DNA of 64,000 nucleotides. Source: Brevundimonas sp. Its GTDB lineage: Bacteria > Pseudomonadota > Alphaproteobacteria > Caulobacterales > Caulobacteraceae. The notes under the pieces were generated by a model, which was not told the DNA's origin, ran no database searches, and saw only the letters and a program-made list of their open reading frames with translations. Each line of letters starts with the position of its first letter. The stretch's first letter is position 1. The stretch is taken from assembly GCF_013912005.1 (NCBI RefSeq), contig NZ_JACESB010000003.1:62001-126000 (forward strand), read 5' to 3'. Both the position numbers and the translations under genes were made by a program. Positions 11,470 to 20,089 of this stretch are shown here, one piece after another.

Positions 11470-12032
11470 GCCGCTGGCTGGCCGTCGTCCCGCTCGTCGT
11501 CCTCGTCGCCCTCGCCGCCCTGTTCATCGGCTGGTCCCTGAAGCGCGATCCCTCGGTCAAGCCCGACGCCCTCGTCGGCCAGCCGGTCCCGGAGACGGTG
11601 CTGCCGATGCTGACCGGGTCGGAGGCGGGCCCCGGCCACGTCGACCTGAAGACCGCCGGGGTCGGCAAGCCGATGCTGATCAACGTCTTCGCCAGCTGGT
11701 GCGCCCCGTGCCGGGTCGAGCACCCGAAGCTGATGGCGCTGAAGGCGCAGGGCGTGGCCGTGGTCGGCGTCGCCTGGAAGGACGATCCCGCCGACACCCG
11801 CGCCTTCCTGGACGAGCTCGGCGATCCCTATTCGATGGTGCTGGTCGACCGCGACGGCCGGGCCGGGCTGGATCTGGGCATCACCGGCGCGCCCGAGACC
11901 TTCGCCGTCGACGCCATGGGCAATGTGGTGGCCAAATTCTCCGGACCGCTGGTCGAGGACGCCGAGGTGGAGCGGCTCGTCGCCGCCCTCCAGGCCCCGG
12001 CCCGGCCCCTGCCGACCGCGACGCGCCGTTAA
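11466..12032 (+). CDS. ccmG: Thiol:disulfide interchange protein CcmG/DsbE
   Basis: 188 residues: one N-terminal membrane anchor (about 4-22) and a periplasmic thioredoxin fold with active site WCAPC at about 78-82. The GVAWKDD and GAPETF (cis-Pro region) segments are CcmG marks. It keeps apocytochrome c cysteines reduced for heme attachment. The start is a GTG overlapping the ccmD stop. ccmE, ccmF, ccmH and ccmI are not in this window. Confidence 0.95.
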   Translation: MSRWLAVVPLVVLVALAALFIGWSLKRDPSVKPDALVGQPVPETVLPMLTGSEAGPGHVDLKTAGVGKPMLINVFASWCAPCRVEHPKLMALKAQGVAVVGVAWKDDPADTRAFLDELGDPYSMVLVDRDGRAGLDLGITGAPETFAVDAMGNVVAKFSGPLVEDAEVERLVAALQAPARPLPTATRR

Positions 12033-12066
12033 CCTTCTGTAGACCAGCTTCATTAACCCTGCGGCC

Positions 12067-12306
12067 ATGAGCGCGATTCGGCCGCCCCTGACCTCGCCCC
12101 TGTTCCCGACGCAGCCGGCGCCGGCGCCCGCGCCCGCCCGCGCCGACCGCGCCTCCTTCTTCCAGGCGGCGCTGGAGCGCCTCGCGCCGGTCCCGGACGA
12201 GGCGGCGGCTCCGCCCGCGCCGACCGCCGTCTCCGCCCCGGCGGCCGCGGCCGCCGCCGCGGACCGGCCCGCCCGCCCGGGCAGCCTGCTCGACATCCGC
12301 GTCTGA
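12067..12306 (+). CDS. Small Ala/Pro-rich protein of unknown function
   Basis: 79 residues. A short amphipathic segment (RADRASFFQAALERL, about 26-40) and a C-terminal RPGSLLDIRV are separated by Ala/Pro-rich linkers. No signal peptide or known domain. The end resembles a short docking motif, but this is a guess. It starts 34 nt after ccmG and may be the last gene of that transcript; two hairpins follow immediately. Confidence 0.6.
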   Translation: MSAIRPPLTSPLFPTQPAPAPAPARADRASFFQAALERLAPVPDEAAAPPAPTAVSAPAAAAAAADRPARPGSLLDIRV

Positions 12307-12347
12307 GCCCCTCACGCGAATATGAGGGGCACGGGCGGGTCGCCCGT
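12307..12347. terminator. Two tandem hairpins after the ccm transcript
   Basis: GCCCCTCA (12307-12314) pairs with TGAGGGGC (12323-12330), and directly after it ACGGGCG (12331-12337) pairs with CGCCCGT (12341-12347). No T-tract follows. They end 16 nt before the start of the DUF1223 gene, so they may be a terminator or a leader structure of that gene. Confidence 0.5.
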
Positions 12348-12363
12348 GATTAAGGTGCCGCCC

Positions 12364-13116
12364 ATGCGCACCCGGGGCTGGATCATCCCTGCGGCGGCCG
12401 GCGCGGCCGCCCTCGTCGCGGCGGCCTCCTCGGCCCAGCCGGCCGGCGGCCGCGCCGTGCGCCACGCGGCGCCGGCGGAGCCGGTGGTGGTCGAGCTGTT
12501 CACCGCCCAGGGCTGCGCCGGCTGTCCCGAGGCCAACGCCCGTTTCGAGTCGGTGGCGGCGGAGCCGGGGGTCATCGCCCTCACCTACGCCGTCGACTAC
12601 TGGGACTACCTCGGCTGGCCCGACACCTTCGCCCGGCCGGAGTTCTCGGAACGCCAGCGGGCCTACCGCCGGCCGCTGCGCCTGCGCGCGGTGTCCACGC
12701 CCCAGGTGGTGATCGACGGGCGGCGCACGGCTCCCGCCACCGCGGTCGAGGACCTGCAGGCGGTGGTCGCCGAGGAGGCGGCCCGCCGCGTCTTCCCGCC
12801 CGAGATCGAATTCCGCGAGACCGGCGACAGCGTCGGCGTCGGCTCCGGCCGGGTTCCCGCCGGCGGCGCCCAGGTGGTGGCGGTGATCTACCGGCCGGGT
12901 CCCCAGACCGTCGCCATCGGGGCCGGCGACAACCGCGGCCGCTCGGTGCGCCACGTCAACGTGGTGCGCGCGCTTAAGGTGCTCGGCGACTGGAGCGGCC
13001 GCCCCGCCCTCTACCCCCTGCCGGGCGACGTGGCCGAGGACGAGGCGGTGGCCGTGCTCGTCCAGGCCCGGGCCGACCGCCGCATCCTCAACGGCGCCGT
13101 CCGCCCCCGCGGCTGA
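12364..13116 (+). CDS. Secreted DUF1223 thioredoxin-like protein
   Basis: 250 residues. A signal peptide is followed by VVVELFTAQGCAGCPEAN at about 41-58; the CAGC pair sits where thioredoxins carry their active site. DYWDYLGWPDTFA, RQRAY and STPQVVIDGR complete the DUF1223 signature. The family is a predicted periplasmic thiol-active protein of unknown partner. ATG 12364 gives the signal peptide; an upstream in-frame start at 12322 would lie within the hairpin region and is less likely. The position after ccmG may reflect a shared redox theme. Confidence 0.9.
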   Translation: MRTRGWIIPAAAGAAALVAAASSAQPAGGRAVRHAAPAEPVVVELFTAQGCAGCPEANARFESVAAEPGVIALTYAVDYWDYLGWPDTFARPEFSERQRAYRRPLRLRAVSTPQVVIDGRRTAPATAVEDLQAVVAEEAARRVFPPEIEFRETGDSVGVGSGRVPAGGAQVVAVIYRPGPQTVAIGAGDNRGRSVRHVNVVRALKVLGDWSGRPALYPLPGDVAEDEAVAVLVQARADRRILNGAVRPRG

Positions 13117-13202
13117 GGCGCCGTCAGCTTCCGTCAGTGGCGGCTTGATGCCGGCCCGCGACAGTGCAAGCCTCGCCGTTTCCCGAACCAGCAGGTGACT
13201 GG

Positions 13203-13973
13203 ATGCGCCCGGCCCGCCGTCTTCTTGTCGTTCTCGCCGCCGCCGTCGCCGCGGCCTGGGGCGGCGCGCCGGCGGCGGCGCGTCAGGACGTGCCGGTGGC
13301 CGACTGGACGCCGGAGGCGCGGGGCGTCGACCAGGTGCTGATGGCGGCGGAGCTCGCGGCCTGGGGGCGCGAGCGGGCCAGTCCGGAGGCGCTGCGGCTG
13401 GCGGCGACGATGCTGGACGAGGTGCCGTTGCGCGCCGGCCCCGCGGGCGACCCGGCGGCCGAGCCCGTCCTGTCCGCCGCCGGTCTGCGCCGCGAGGCGG
13501 CCGTGCTGCAGGCGGCCCGGGACGAGATCCAGGCCAGCGGCTCGCGCGTCCGGCCGCCGGCCGGCCAGGCCCCGACCGTCCCGCCGCCTCCGCCGCCGCC
13601 TCCGCCACCGCCTCCGCCTCCGCCGCCGCCTCCGCCGCCGCCGCCGGTCGCCGCGGCGCCGCCCTACGGCGTGCGCGCCTCACCGTTCGGCGCCGGCCCG
13701 GTGTCGACGGTCAAGCGGTTGGCCTCGCGCGAGAGCTGGAGCTTCGACGTCGACGCCCGGGGGGCCGAGATCCTGCGGGTGGCGGTGGTCGGCGACGGCG
13801 ACGCCCCGGTCGACCTCGTGGTCCGCGACGCCGGCGGCAAGACCCTGTGCGCCCAGGGGCCGGGGGATCACTTCCCGGTCTGCACCCTGGCCCCCCATGC
13901 GCCGGCGCGGCTGCGCATCGGGGTGATCAACCGGGGCGGCCTGTGGACCCGGGTGCAGGTGATCACGAACTGA
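13203..13973 (+). CDS. Secreted polyproline-linker protein of unknown function
   Basis: 256 residues. The signal peptide ends near PAAARQ (about 29). An N-terminal helical part (about 35-115) is joined by an unbroken run of 22 prolines (127-148) to a C-terminal beta-rich domain. That domain (about 165-256) has RESWSFDVDARG, VDLVVRDAGGKTLCAQ and a final VQVITN, resembling small pre-peptidase-like or jelly-roll sensor domains. Two cysteines in the C-terminal domain may pair. ATG 13203 is preceded by AGGTGACTGG, a moderate ribosome binding site. Function is unknown. Confidence 0.8.
   Translation: MRPARRLLVVLAAAVAAAWGGAPAAARQDVPVADWTPEARGVDQVLMAAELAAWGRERASPEALRLAATMLDEVPLRAGPAGDPAAEPVLSAAGLRREAAVLQAARDEIQASGSRVRPPAGQAPTVPPPPPPPPPPPPPPPPPPPPPPVAAAPPYGVRASPFGAGPVSTVKRLASRESWSFDVDARGAEILRVAVVGDGDAPVDLVVRDAGGKTLCAQGPGDHFPVCTLAPHAPARLRIGVINRGGLWTRVQVITN
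13581..13646 (+). repeat. Polyproline coding repeat, 22 consecutive Pro codons
   Basis: Only CCG, CCT and one CCA codon are used, giving a CCG/CCT triplet tract. Long proline runs normally need elongation factor P; the tract is also prone to slippage. Confidence 0.95.
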
Positions 13974-13977
13974 GGCC

Positions 13978-15057
13978 TCAGGCCCCCGCCCGGCGGGCGA
14001 ACGACAGCGCCGCCTCCGCCAGCACCGGCGCCTGCGCCCCCATGGCCCGCGCCTGGGCCGAGGCGGCGGTGCCGTCGCGCACCCGCCCCGCGATGCCCTG
14101 GCAGATGGCCGCCAGCCGGAACAGGTTGTAGGCGAACAGCCAGTCCAGGTTCTCCGGCGCGGCGGTTCCGGTCTGCGCCGCATAGCGCGCCACCGTCTCC
14201 TCCACCGTGGGAATGCCGAGGGCGGCGATGTCCGCCCCGGCCAGGCCGTTGCGTTCCGTCGCCGGAATGACCCAGGCGATCAGCAGGTAGGAGAAGTCCG
14301 CCATCGGATCGCCGAGGGTCGACAGCTCCCAGTCCAGCACCGCCCGCACCTCCGGCGCCTCGGGGGCGAGGATCAGGTTGTCGAGCCGGAAGTCGCCGTG
14401 GACGATCCGCGTCGGCCCCTGCGCCGGCAGGGTGGCCGGCAGGAATTCGATCAGCCGGTCCATGGCCGGGATCGGCGTCGTCTCGGAGGCGCGGTATTGC
14501 TTGGTCCAGCGGCCCACCTGGCGCTCGAAATAGTTGCCCGGGCGGCCGTAGTCCGCGAGGCCGATCGCCTCCGGATCGAAGCGGTGCAGGGCCGCCAGGG
14601 CGTCCACCTGCGCCTCGTAGATGGCCCGCCGCTCCGCCGGCTCCATGCCCGGCAGCTTCAGGTCCCACAGGATGCGGCCGTCGACCTTGTCCATCACGTA
14701 GAACATCGAGCCGATGACGCTCTCGTCCTCGCACAGGGCCCAGGGCCGCGCCACCGGATAGCCCTGGGCGTGCAGGGCCGAGATGACGCGGAACTCCCGG
14801 TCCACCGCATGGGCCGAGGCCAGCAGCGTCCCCGGCGGCTTGCGGCGCAGCACATAGGTGCGGGCGGGCGTGGTCAGCTCATAGGTCGGGTTCGACTGGC
14901 CGCCCCGGAACTGGCGGATCGCCAGCGGGCCGGTGAAGCCCATGACGTGGGCGGACATCCATTCGGCCAGCCGGGCTTCGTTCAGGGCGTGGCGTGGATC
15001 GACCTCCCGGGTGCCGGAGAAGGTCGCTTGCGGATCGGCGAGGTCGGTCTGGCTCAT
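13978..15057 (-). CDS. APH-family phosphotransferase (ACAD10/11-like)
   Basis: 359 residues. Kinase-like fold with the catalytic loop VHGDFRLDNL at about 220-229 and the metal-binding VLDWELSTLGDP at about 240-251. The N-terminal QFRGGQSNPTY is typical of the acyl-CoA-linked subgroup, which phosphorylates hydroxyacyl compounds before their entry into beta-oxidation. Drug resistance is unlikely. Its ATG overlaps the glpK stop by 4 nt, so the two are coupled. Confidence 0.88.
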   Translation of the reverse strand: MSQTDLADPQATFSGTREVDPRHALNEARLAEWMSAHVMGFTGPLAIRQFRGGQSNPTYELTTPARTYVLRRKPPGTLLASAHAVDREFRVISALHAQGYPVARPWALCEDESVIGSMFYVMDKVDGRILWDLKLPGMEPAERRAIYEAQVDALAALHRFDPEAIGLADYGRPGNYFERQVGRWTKQYRASETTPIPAMDRLIEFLPATLPAQGPTRIVHGDFRLDNLILAPEAPEVRAVLDWELSTLGDPMADFSYLLIAWVIPATERNGLAGADIAALGIPTVEETVARYAAQTGTAAPENLDWLFAYNLFRLAAICQGIAGRVRDGTAASAQARAMGAQAPVLAEAALSFARRAGA

Positions 15058-16547
15058 CGTGCGGCGATGATGGCGGCCTTCACCGCGCGCCGCCAGCCCT
15101 GCAGCAGCGCTTCCCGCGCATCGGCGCCCATCCGCGGCTCCCAGCGGGCCGGGGCCTCGACCGGGCGGTCCTCCAGATCGTCGATCAGTCCCACGCCGAG
15201 CGCCGCCAGCCTAGCCGCGCCCAGCGCCGTCATCTCCTGGAAGGCCGGCCGCTCGACCGTCACCTCGCAGACGTCGGCCACGAACTGCATGGCGAAGGCG
15301 TTGGCCGTCACCCCGCCGTCGACCTTCAGCACCGACAGGGGCGGGGCGCCGTCCTTCGCCAGGGCGTCGAGCAGGTCGCGCGTCTGGTAGGCGAGGCTCT
15401 CCAGCGCCGCCCGCACCAGATGGGCCGGGCCGCTGTCCCGGGTCAGGCCGGTGATCGTCCCGCGCGCCTCCGGCTCCCACCACGGCGCCCCGAGGCCGGT
15501 GAAGCCGGGAACCAGGTAGACGCCGCCGTTGTCCTTCAGCCCCGCCGCCATGGCCTCCGACTGGCGGGACTCGCGCAGCGCGCCCAGGCCGTCGCGCAGC
15601 CACTGGATCGCCGACCCCGCCGAGAAGATCGAGCCCTCCAGCGCCCAGGCCGTGGCCCCGCCGGCGGCGTAGCCCAGGGTGCCCAGCAGCCGGCTGGTCG
15701 AGGCGACCGGGGCCGGGCCGACGTTGGCGACGAGGAAGGCGCCCGTGCCGTAGGTGATCTTGGCGTCGCCGGCCTTCAGGGCGCCGTGTCCCACCAGCGC
15801 GGCCTGCTGGTCGCCGGCGCAGCCGTGGATCGGCAGGGGCGCGCCGAAGAGGGCCGCGTCGCACGTGCCGAACCGGTCGGCGCAGTCCCGGATCTCCGGC
15901 AGTCCCTCGGGCGGGACATCGAACAGCCGGCACAGGTCGTCGCGCCAGCGGCGCGCGGCCAGGTCCATCAGCGAGGTGCGGCTGGCGTTGGTGGCGTCTG
16001 TCACATGGCTGCGACCGCCGGTCAGCTTCCAGATCAGCCAGCTGTCGACGGTGCCCAGCTTCACCTCGCCGCGCGCCGCCCGCGCCCGCGCCCCCGGAAC
16101 CGCGTCCAGCAACCAGGCGAACTTCGAGGCGGAGAAGTAGGGGTCGAGGATCAGTCCCGTCGCCGCCTGCACCGTCGGCTCGTGGCCGGCGGCCGCCAGA
16201 CGCGACGTCGCCTCCGCGGTGCGCCGGTCCTGCCAGACGATCGCCCGGTGCAGCGGCTCGCCGGTCGCGGCGTCCCACAGCACGGCCGTCTCCCGCTGGT
16301 TGGTGATGCCCACGGCGGCGAAGCGGCCGACGCCGCCGGCCTTGCGGACCACCTCCCGGCAGGTCTGCAGGGTCGCGTTCCAGATCTCGCCCGCGTCGTG
16401 CTCGACCTGGCCGGGCCGGGGAAAGTGCTGCGCCAGCTCGATCTGGCTGACGGCGACCGGCCGCAGCGCCCCTTCCGGCGTGCATTCGAAGGCGACCGCC
16501 CGCGTCGAGGTGGTGCCCTGGTCGATGGCGAGGATCAGCTGGCTCAT
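15054..16547 (-). CDS. glpK: Glycerol kinase
   Basis: 497 residues, normal length. FGGY-family kinase converting glycerol to glycerol 3-phosphate. It shows the N-terminal DQGTTSTRA, the central GSIFSAGSAIQWLRDGLG, and the ATP-site motif KVDGGVTANAFAMQF. It is the first gene of a two-gene unit with the APH-type kinase; glpF and glpD are not nearby. Confidence 0.97.
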   Translation of the reverse strand: MSQLILAIDQGTTSTRAVAFECTPEGALRPVAVSQIELAQHFPRPGQVEHDAGEIWNATLQTCREVVRKAGGVGRFAAVGITNQRETAVLWDAATGEPLHRAIVWQDRRTAEATSRLAAAGHEPTVQAATGLILDPYFSASKFAWLLDAVPGARARAARGEVKLGTVDSWLIWKLTGGRSHVTDATNASRTSLMDLAARRWRDDLCRLFDVPPEGLPEIRDCADRFGTCDAALFGAPLPIHGCAGDQQAALVGHGALKAGDAKITYGTGAFLVANVGPAPVASTSRLLGTLGYAAGGATAWALEGSIFSAGSAIQWLRDGLGALRESRQSEAMAAGLKDNGGVYLVPGFTGLGAPWWEPEARGTITGLTRDSGPAHLVRAALESLAYQTRDLLDALAKDGAPPLSVLKVDGGVTANAFAMQFVADVCEVTVERPAFQEMTALGAARLAALGVGLIDDLEDRPVEAPARWEPRMGADAREALLQGWRRAVKAAIIAAR

Positions 16548-16566
16548 GCGCCGACGCTAGACCATT

Positions 16567-16588
16567 ACTCCCCGGCTGGGGAGGAATG
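16567..16588. repeat. Short palindromic element CTCCCC-GGCT-GGGGAG
   Basis: CTCCCC (16568-16573) and GGGGAG (16578-16583) pair around a GGCT loop, followed by GAATG. A close relative lies at 27433-27457. If transcribed it would hide the only Shine-Dalgarno-like run near the threonine dehydratase start. Confidence 0.55.
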
Positions 16589-16603
16589 AGCTATGCCTGC
16601 GCC

Positions 16604-17608
16604 ATGCACACCGCTTCCTTCGAAGGCGTCCGGGACGCCGCCCGCCAGCTGCTCGGCCACGCCGTCCGCACCCCGCTGATCGAAAGCCCCGCCCTCAACG
16701 AGCGCCTCGACGGCCGCGTGCTGCTCAAGGCCGAGACCCTGCAGCGCGCCGGCGCCTTCAAGTTCCGCGGGGCCTGGAACCGCATCAGCCGGCTGACCCC
16801 GGACGAGCTGGCCCGCGGGGTGGTCGCCTACTCCTCCGGCAACCACGCCCAGGCCGTGGCCTGCGCGGCCCGGATGATGGGGACTCCGGCGATCATCGTC
16901 ATGCCCGCCGACAGCCCGAAGGTGAAGGTCGAGGGGGTGATCGCCTTTGGCGGCGAGGTGCGCATGTACGACCGCTACCGCGAAAGCCGCGAGGCGATCG
17001 GCGAGGAGATCGCCGCCACCCGCGGCTCGGTGCTGGTCCGCCCGTTCGACGATCCGTTCGTCATCGAGGGCCAGGGCACGACCGGGCTCGAGATGCTGGA
17101 ACAGGCGGAAGCCGTCGGCGCCCGGATCGATCAACTGTTGTGCGGAACCTCGGGCGGGGGGTTGATCGCCGGCATCAACCTGTCGATGGCCGCCCTGTCG
17201 CCCGACACGCCGGTGATCGGGGTCGAGCCCGAGGCCTACAACGACACCGCCCTCTCCCTCGCGGCCGGCGAGCGCCGGACCCACGCCCCGGCGCCCGGCA
17301 CCATCTGCGACGCCCTGATGACCGACCGGCCGGGCGAGCTGACCTTCCCGATCAACCGCCGCCTCCGGTCGGTGGTCACGGTCTCCGACGCCGAGGTGGC
17401 CGAGGCGGTGCGCTTCGCCTTCCGCGCCCTGAAGCTGGTGGTCGAGCCCGGCGGCGCCGTCTCCCTGGCCGCCCTGCTGGCCGGCAAGGTCGAGGCGAGG
17501 GACCGGACCACCGCCCTCGTCCTGTCCGGCGGCAATGTGGACCCGGCCCTGTTTTCGGCCATCATCGAGGACCGCTTCGACCCCGCCGACTGGAGAAAGG
17601 CCGCATGA
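16604..17608 (+). CDS. Threonine/serine dehydratase (PLP fold type II)
   Basis: 334 residues from ATG 16604. The PLP lysine lies in AFKFRGAWN at about 45-53, the phosphate loop is GTSGGGLIAG, and SSGNHAQAVA follows at about 73-82. There is no C-terminal ACT domain, so this is the catabolic/racemase-like type rather than biosynthetic IlvA. The product from threonine would be 2-oxobutanoate. ATG 16586 is the alternative start, but it sits directly against a palindromic repeat. The ATGA at the end overlaps the MaoC gene. Confidence 0.92.
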   Translation: MHTASFEGVRDAARQLLGHAVRTPLIESPALNERLDGRVLLKAETLQRAGAFKFRGAWNRISRLTPDELARGVVAYSSGNHAQAVACAARMMGTPAIIVMPADSPKVKVEGVIAFGGEVRMYDRYRESREAIGEEIAATRGSVLVRPFDDPFVIEGQGTTGLEMLEQAEAVGARIDQLLCGTSGGGLIAGINLSMAALSPDTPVIGVEPEAYNDTALSLAAGERRTHAPAPGTICDALMTDRPGELTFPINRRLRSVVTVSDAEVAEAVRFAFRALKLVVEPGGAVSLAALLAGKVEARDRTTALVLSGGNVDPALFSAIIEDRFDPADWRKAA

Positions 17609-18075
17609 GCCGCACTGCAACGCCCATCCCCGTCGCCGACCTGCCCGGCCTGATCGGCCGGGAGATCGGCGTCAGCCGCTGGTTCGAGATCGACCAGGCC
17701 CGCATCGACGCCTTCGCCGGCATCACCGAGGATCGCCAGTTCATCCATGTGGATCCGGAGCGGGCGAAGCAGACCCCGCTCGGCGGGACCATCGCCCACG
17801 GCTTCCTGACCCTCAGCCTCGCCTCGGCCATGTCCTACGACTGCGTGCCGCCGCTGCAAGGCGTGGCCATGGGCCTGAACTACGGCTTCGACAAGCTCCG
17901 CTTCCTCGCCCCCGTGCCCGCCGGCTCGAAGGTGCGCGGCCGTTTCCGCCTGCTCTCCGCGGACGACAAGGGCGGCGGCCGCTGGCTGCTCAAGCACGAG
18001 CTGACGGTGGAGATCGAGGGCGCCGACAAGCCGGCGCTGGTGGCGGAGTGGCTGGGGATGCAGGTGGTGGGCTGA
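17605..18075 (+). CDS. MaoC-like (R)-specific enoyl-CoA hydratase
   Basis: 156 residues. Hot-dog fold with the catalytic Asp/His block AGITEDRQFIHVDPERA at about 38-54 and PLGGTIAHGFLTLSL at about 59-73, both standard for MaoC hydratases. It hydrates trans-2-enoyl-CoA. It is coupled to the dehydratase gene by a 4-nt overlap. Confidence 0.93.
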   Translation: MSRTATPIPVADLPGLIGREIGVSRWFEIDQARIDAFAGITEDRQFIHVDPERAKQTPLGGTIAHGFLTLSLASAMSYDCVPPLQGVAMGLNYGFDKLRFLAPVPAGSKVRGRFRLLSADDKGGGRWLLKHELTVEIEGADKPALVAEWLGMQVVG

Positions 18076-18086
18076 AGGGGCGCCGT

Positions 18087-19091
18087 TCAGAACGTTTGCG
18101 CCTCTGCGAACTGCGGATCGTTCGCGCGTGCGCGGGCCCATGCCGCTTCATCGCCTTTCAGCCACCGATCCAGCCAGGCCACGGTCAGGGCGTTGAGGCG
18201 GAGCAGGGTCAGACCGGGCTCCGCGGGACCAAAACGGTTGTGGCGGCGCTCCGGCGGTGCGGCGTCGGAGAGCAGGCTCAGGTCGGTGGCGTCGAAATGG
18301 CGCATCTCGGCCAACTGCAGGGCGACCGCCTCGCGGGACCCTGCCGACACCGTGGCCCACACGCCGCGCCGCCGCTCGCGGCTCCGGTCTGTTTCGCCGT
18401 CGGTCATCCCGATGAGATAAAGCACCGGCCCGGCCGCAGGCCGCGCCGCCGCGCCGGCGAAATCCCCGTCCAGATTGACCGCCGCCGATCCCCCGGGCGC
18501 GGAGGCCAGCGCCAGGACCGAGGCCGCGCCGCCCAGCGAATGGCCGACAAGGCCGACCGGACCCGGCCGGATCCAGTCCGACCACCCGGCGTCCGGCGCC
18601 GTAAGGAACCCGAGCGCGGTCGCGATCTCGGACGCCGCCTCGCCATAGCGCCCGTCTGACGGACCGGGACTCCCCTGGGGATGCAGCAGGGCGACGACAT
18701 AGCCGTGGGCCGCGAGGTCCTCCGCCAGGCGCCGGTAGGCGGAGCCGCCCATGTTGGCGCCCGGGGTCAGGATCACCAGCGGCGCGGGAGGTCCGCCGAA
18801 GGCCGCGTCCTCGGCGAGGGCATAGGGCAGCGCGGCGAATCTGCCGGCGAGCTCGTCGCCGAAGCGCCGGGCGATCGCCGCCGTAGCCGCCCCGGACGGA
18901 CCGGGCCCCGGCCGGGCGACGGCGCCCCGGACGACCGGATGGACCAGCCATATCTCGCCGAGCGTCGGATGGGTCAGCACCCGCAGGCCTGCCCGCGCGG
19001 CCACGGTCCCGGTCGCGGCGGGACCGGGAGACGCGGGCCGGTCGGCGGCGCAGAGGAACAGGGCGGACAAGAGGATCAGGAGCCGATGCAT
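18087..19091 (-). CDS. Secreted alpha/beta hydrolase (PAF-acetylhydrolase/dienelactone hydrolase-like)
   Basis: 334 residues. An N-terminal hydrophobic segment (1-16) ends near FLCAAD. The nucleophile elbow is GHSLGG at about 183-188, and VVILTPGANMGG-type oxyanion sequence (LVILTPGANMGG) lies at about 104-115. The layout recalls bacterial platelet-activating-factor acetylhydrolase homologues. It is convergent with the MaoC gene. Substrate is unknown. Confidence 0.85.
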   Translation of the reverse strand: MHRLLILLSALFLCAADRPASPGPAATGTVAARAGLRVLTHPTLGEIWLVHPVVRGAVARPGPGPSGAATAAIARRFGDELAGRFAALPYALAEDAAFGGPPAPLVILTPGANMGGSAYRRLAEDLAAHGYVVALLHPQGSPGPSDGRYGEAASEIATALGFLTAPDAGWSDWIRPGPVGLVGHSLGGAASVLALASAPGGSAAVNLDGDFAGAAARPAAGPVLYLIGMTDGETDRSRERRRGVWATVSAGSREAVALQLAEMRHFDATDLSLLSDAAPPERRHNRFGPAEPGLTLLRLNALTVAWLDRWLKGDEAAWARARANDPQFAEAQTF

Positions 19092-19148
19092 GAGCTGACG
19101 CTAGTCGGGACGCACCGGCGCGCGAAGTTAAGCTTGCGTCATCTGCGG

Positions 19149-20084
19149 CTAGCCCTCGCCCAGGCACCTCAGCGCCACTTCCAGGTTTCGCAACCCGTCC
19201 TCCCCCGTCACCGCCGGCGGCTCGCCGGTGCGGATGGCGCGGGCGAATTCCTCCAGCTCCTTCTTCAGCGGCTCGGCCGGCCAGCTGTTGACCGCGCGGG
19301 TCTGGTAGCTGCCGTCGGGCTGCTGGCCGAAGTATTCGGTGACCTGGCGGGTGATCAGGTCGGCGACCACGAACTTGTTGCGCGTGGCGACCTGCAGGGT
19401 GCGGACCTTGTACGGCGTGACCCAGTTGGTGGTGATGTGGGCGATGACCCCGTTCTCCAGCCGGAACTGCAGCAGGGCGGTGTCCTCGCGCTCGGCGCGG
19501 GTGCGGGCCAGCTGCGGCTGGACCTCGGCGATCTCGCTGTCGGTCAGGTGGCGGATGATGTCGATGTCGTGCACCGCCAGGTCGATCACCACCCCGACCT
19601 CGCCCATGCGCGGCGGGAAGGGGCCGACGCGGGTGATCTGGATCGAGATGATGTCGTCGCCGTCGATGGCCCGCTTGACCGCTTCGACGGCCGGATTGAA
19701 GCGCTCCACCTGGCCGACCATCAGCACCCGGTCGTTGGCCCGGGCGGCGTCGATGATGCGGCGGGCGTCCTCGACGGTGGCGGCGATCGGCTTCTCGACG
19801 AGCACGTGGACGCCCCTGTCCAACAGGGCGACGGCGAGGTCGGCGTGGGTGCGGTTGGGCGTGGCCACCACGGCGGCGTCCAGACCGGCGGCGACGAAAT
19901 CGTCCGCCGTCGTCACCGCCGCCGCGCCATAGGCCGCCGCCACGCCCTCGGCCGTCACCCCGTCGGGATCGAACACGTGGGTCAGCTCCACGTCGCGGAT
20001 GTCGCAGAGGACGCGGGCGTGGTTGCGCCCCATGACGCCGGCGCCGGCCACGCCGAATCTGAGAACCTGCTGGTGCTGGGTCAT
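19149..20084 (-). CDS. Gfo/Idh/MocA-family sugar oxidoreductase (WbpB-like)
   Basis: 311 residues. Rossmann motif GAGVMGRNHARV at about 12-23, ATPNRTHADLA and the family's EKPIAAT with its catalytic Lys at about 97. It follows the DegT aminotransferase by 5 nt. In WbpB/WbpE-type pathways such a dehydrogenase makes a 3-keto sugar nucleotide that the aminotransferase then converts to a 3-amino sugar. This role is inferred from the pairing; no acetyltransferase is adjacent. Confidence 0.92.
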   Translation of the reverse strand: MTQHQQVLRFGVAGAGVMGRNHARVLCDIRDVELTHVFDPDGVTAEGVAAAYGAAAVTTADDFVAAGLDAAVVATPNRTHADLAVALLDRGVHVLVEKPIAATVEDARRIIDAARANDRVLMVGQVERFNPAVEAVKRAIDGDDIISIQITRVGPFPPRMGEVGVVIDLAVHDIDIIRHLTDSEIAEVQPQLARTRAEREDTALLQFRLENGVIAHITTNWVTPYKVRTLQVATRNKFVVADLITRQVTEYFGQQPDGSYQTRAVNSWPAEPLKKELEEFARAIRTGEPPAVTGEDGLRNLEVALRCLGEG

Positions 20085-20089
20085 GCGGT

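Noticed and set aside
12029-12056. CtrA site from two TTAA boxes
   Set aside because: The boxes are 20 nt apart instead of 7.
13571-13650. Opposite-strand Ala/Gly/Arg-rich open frame over the polyproline tract
   Set aside because: A composition artefact of the GC-rich repeat, with no ribosome binding site or domain.
13978-15057. Aminoglycoside resistance gene
   Set aside because: The APH fold is of the acyl-CoA-linked ACAD10/11 type and is coupled to glpK.
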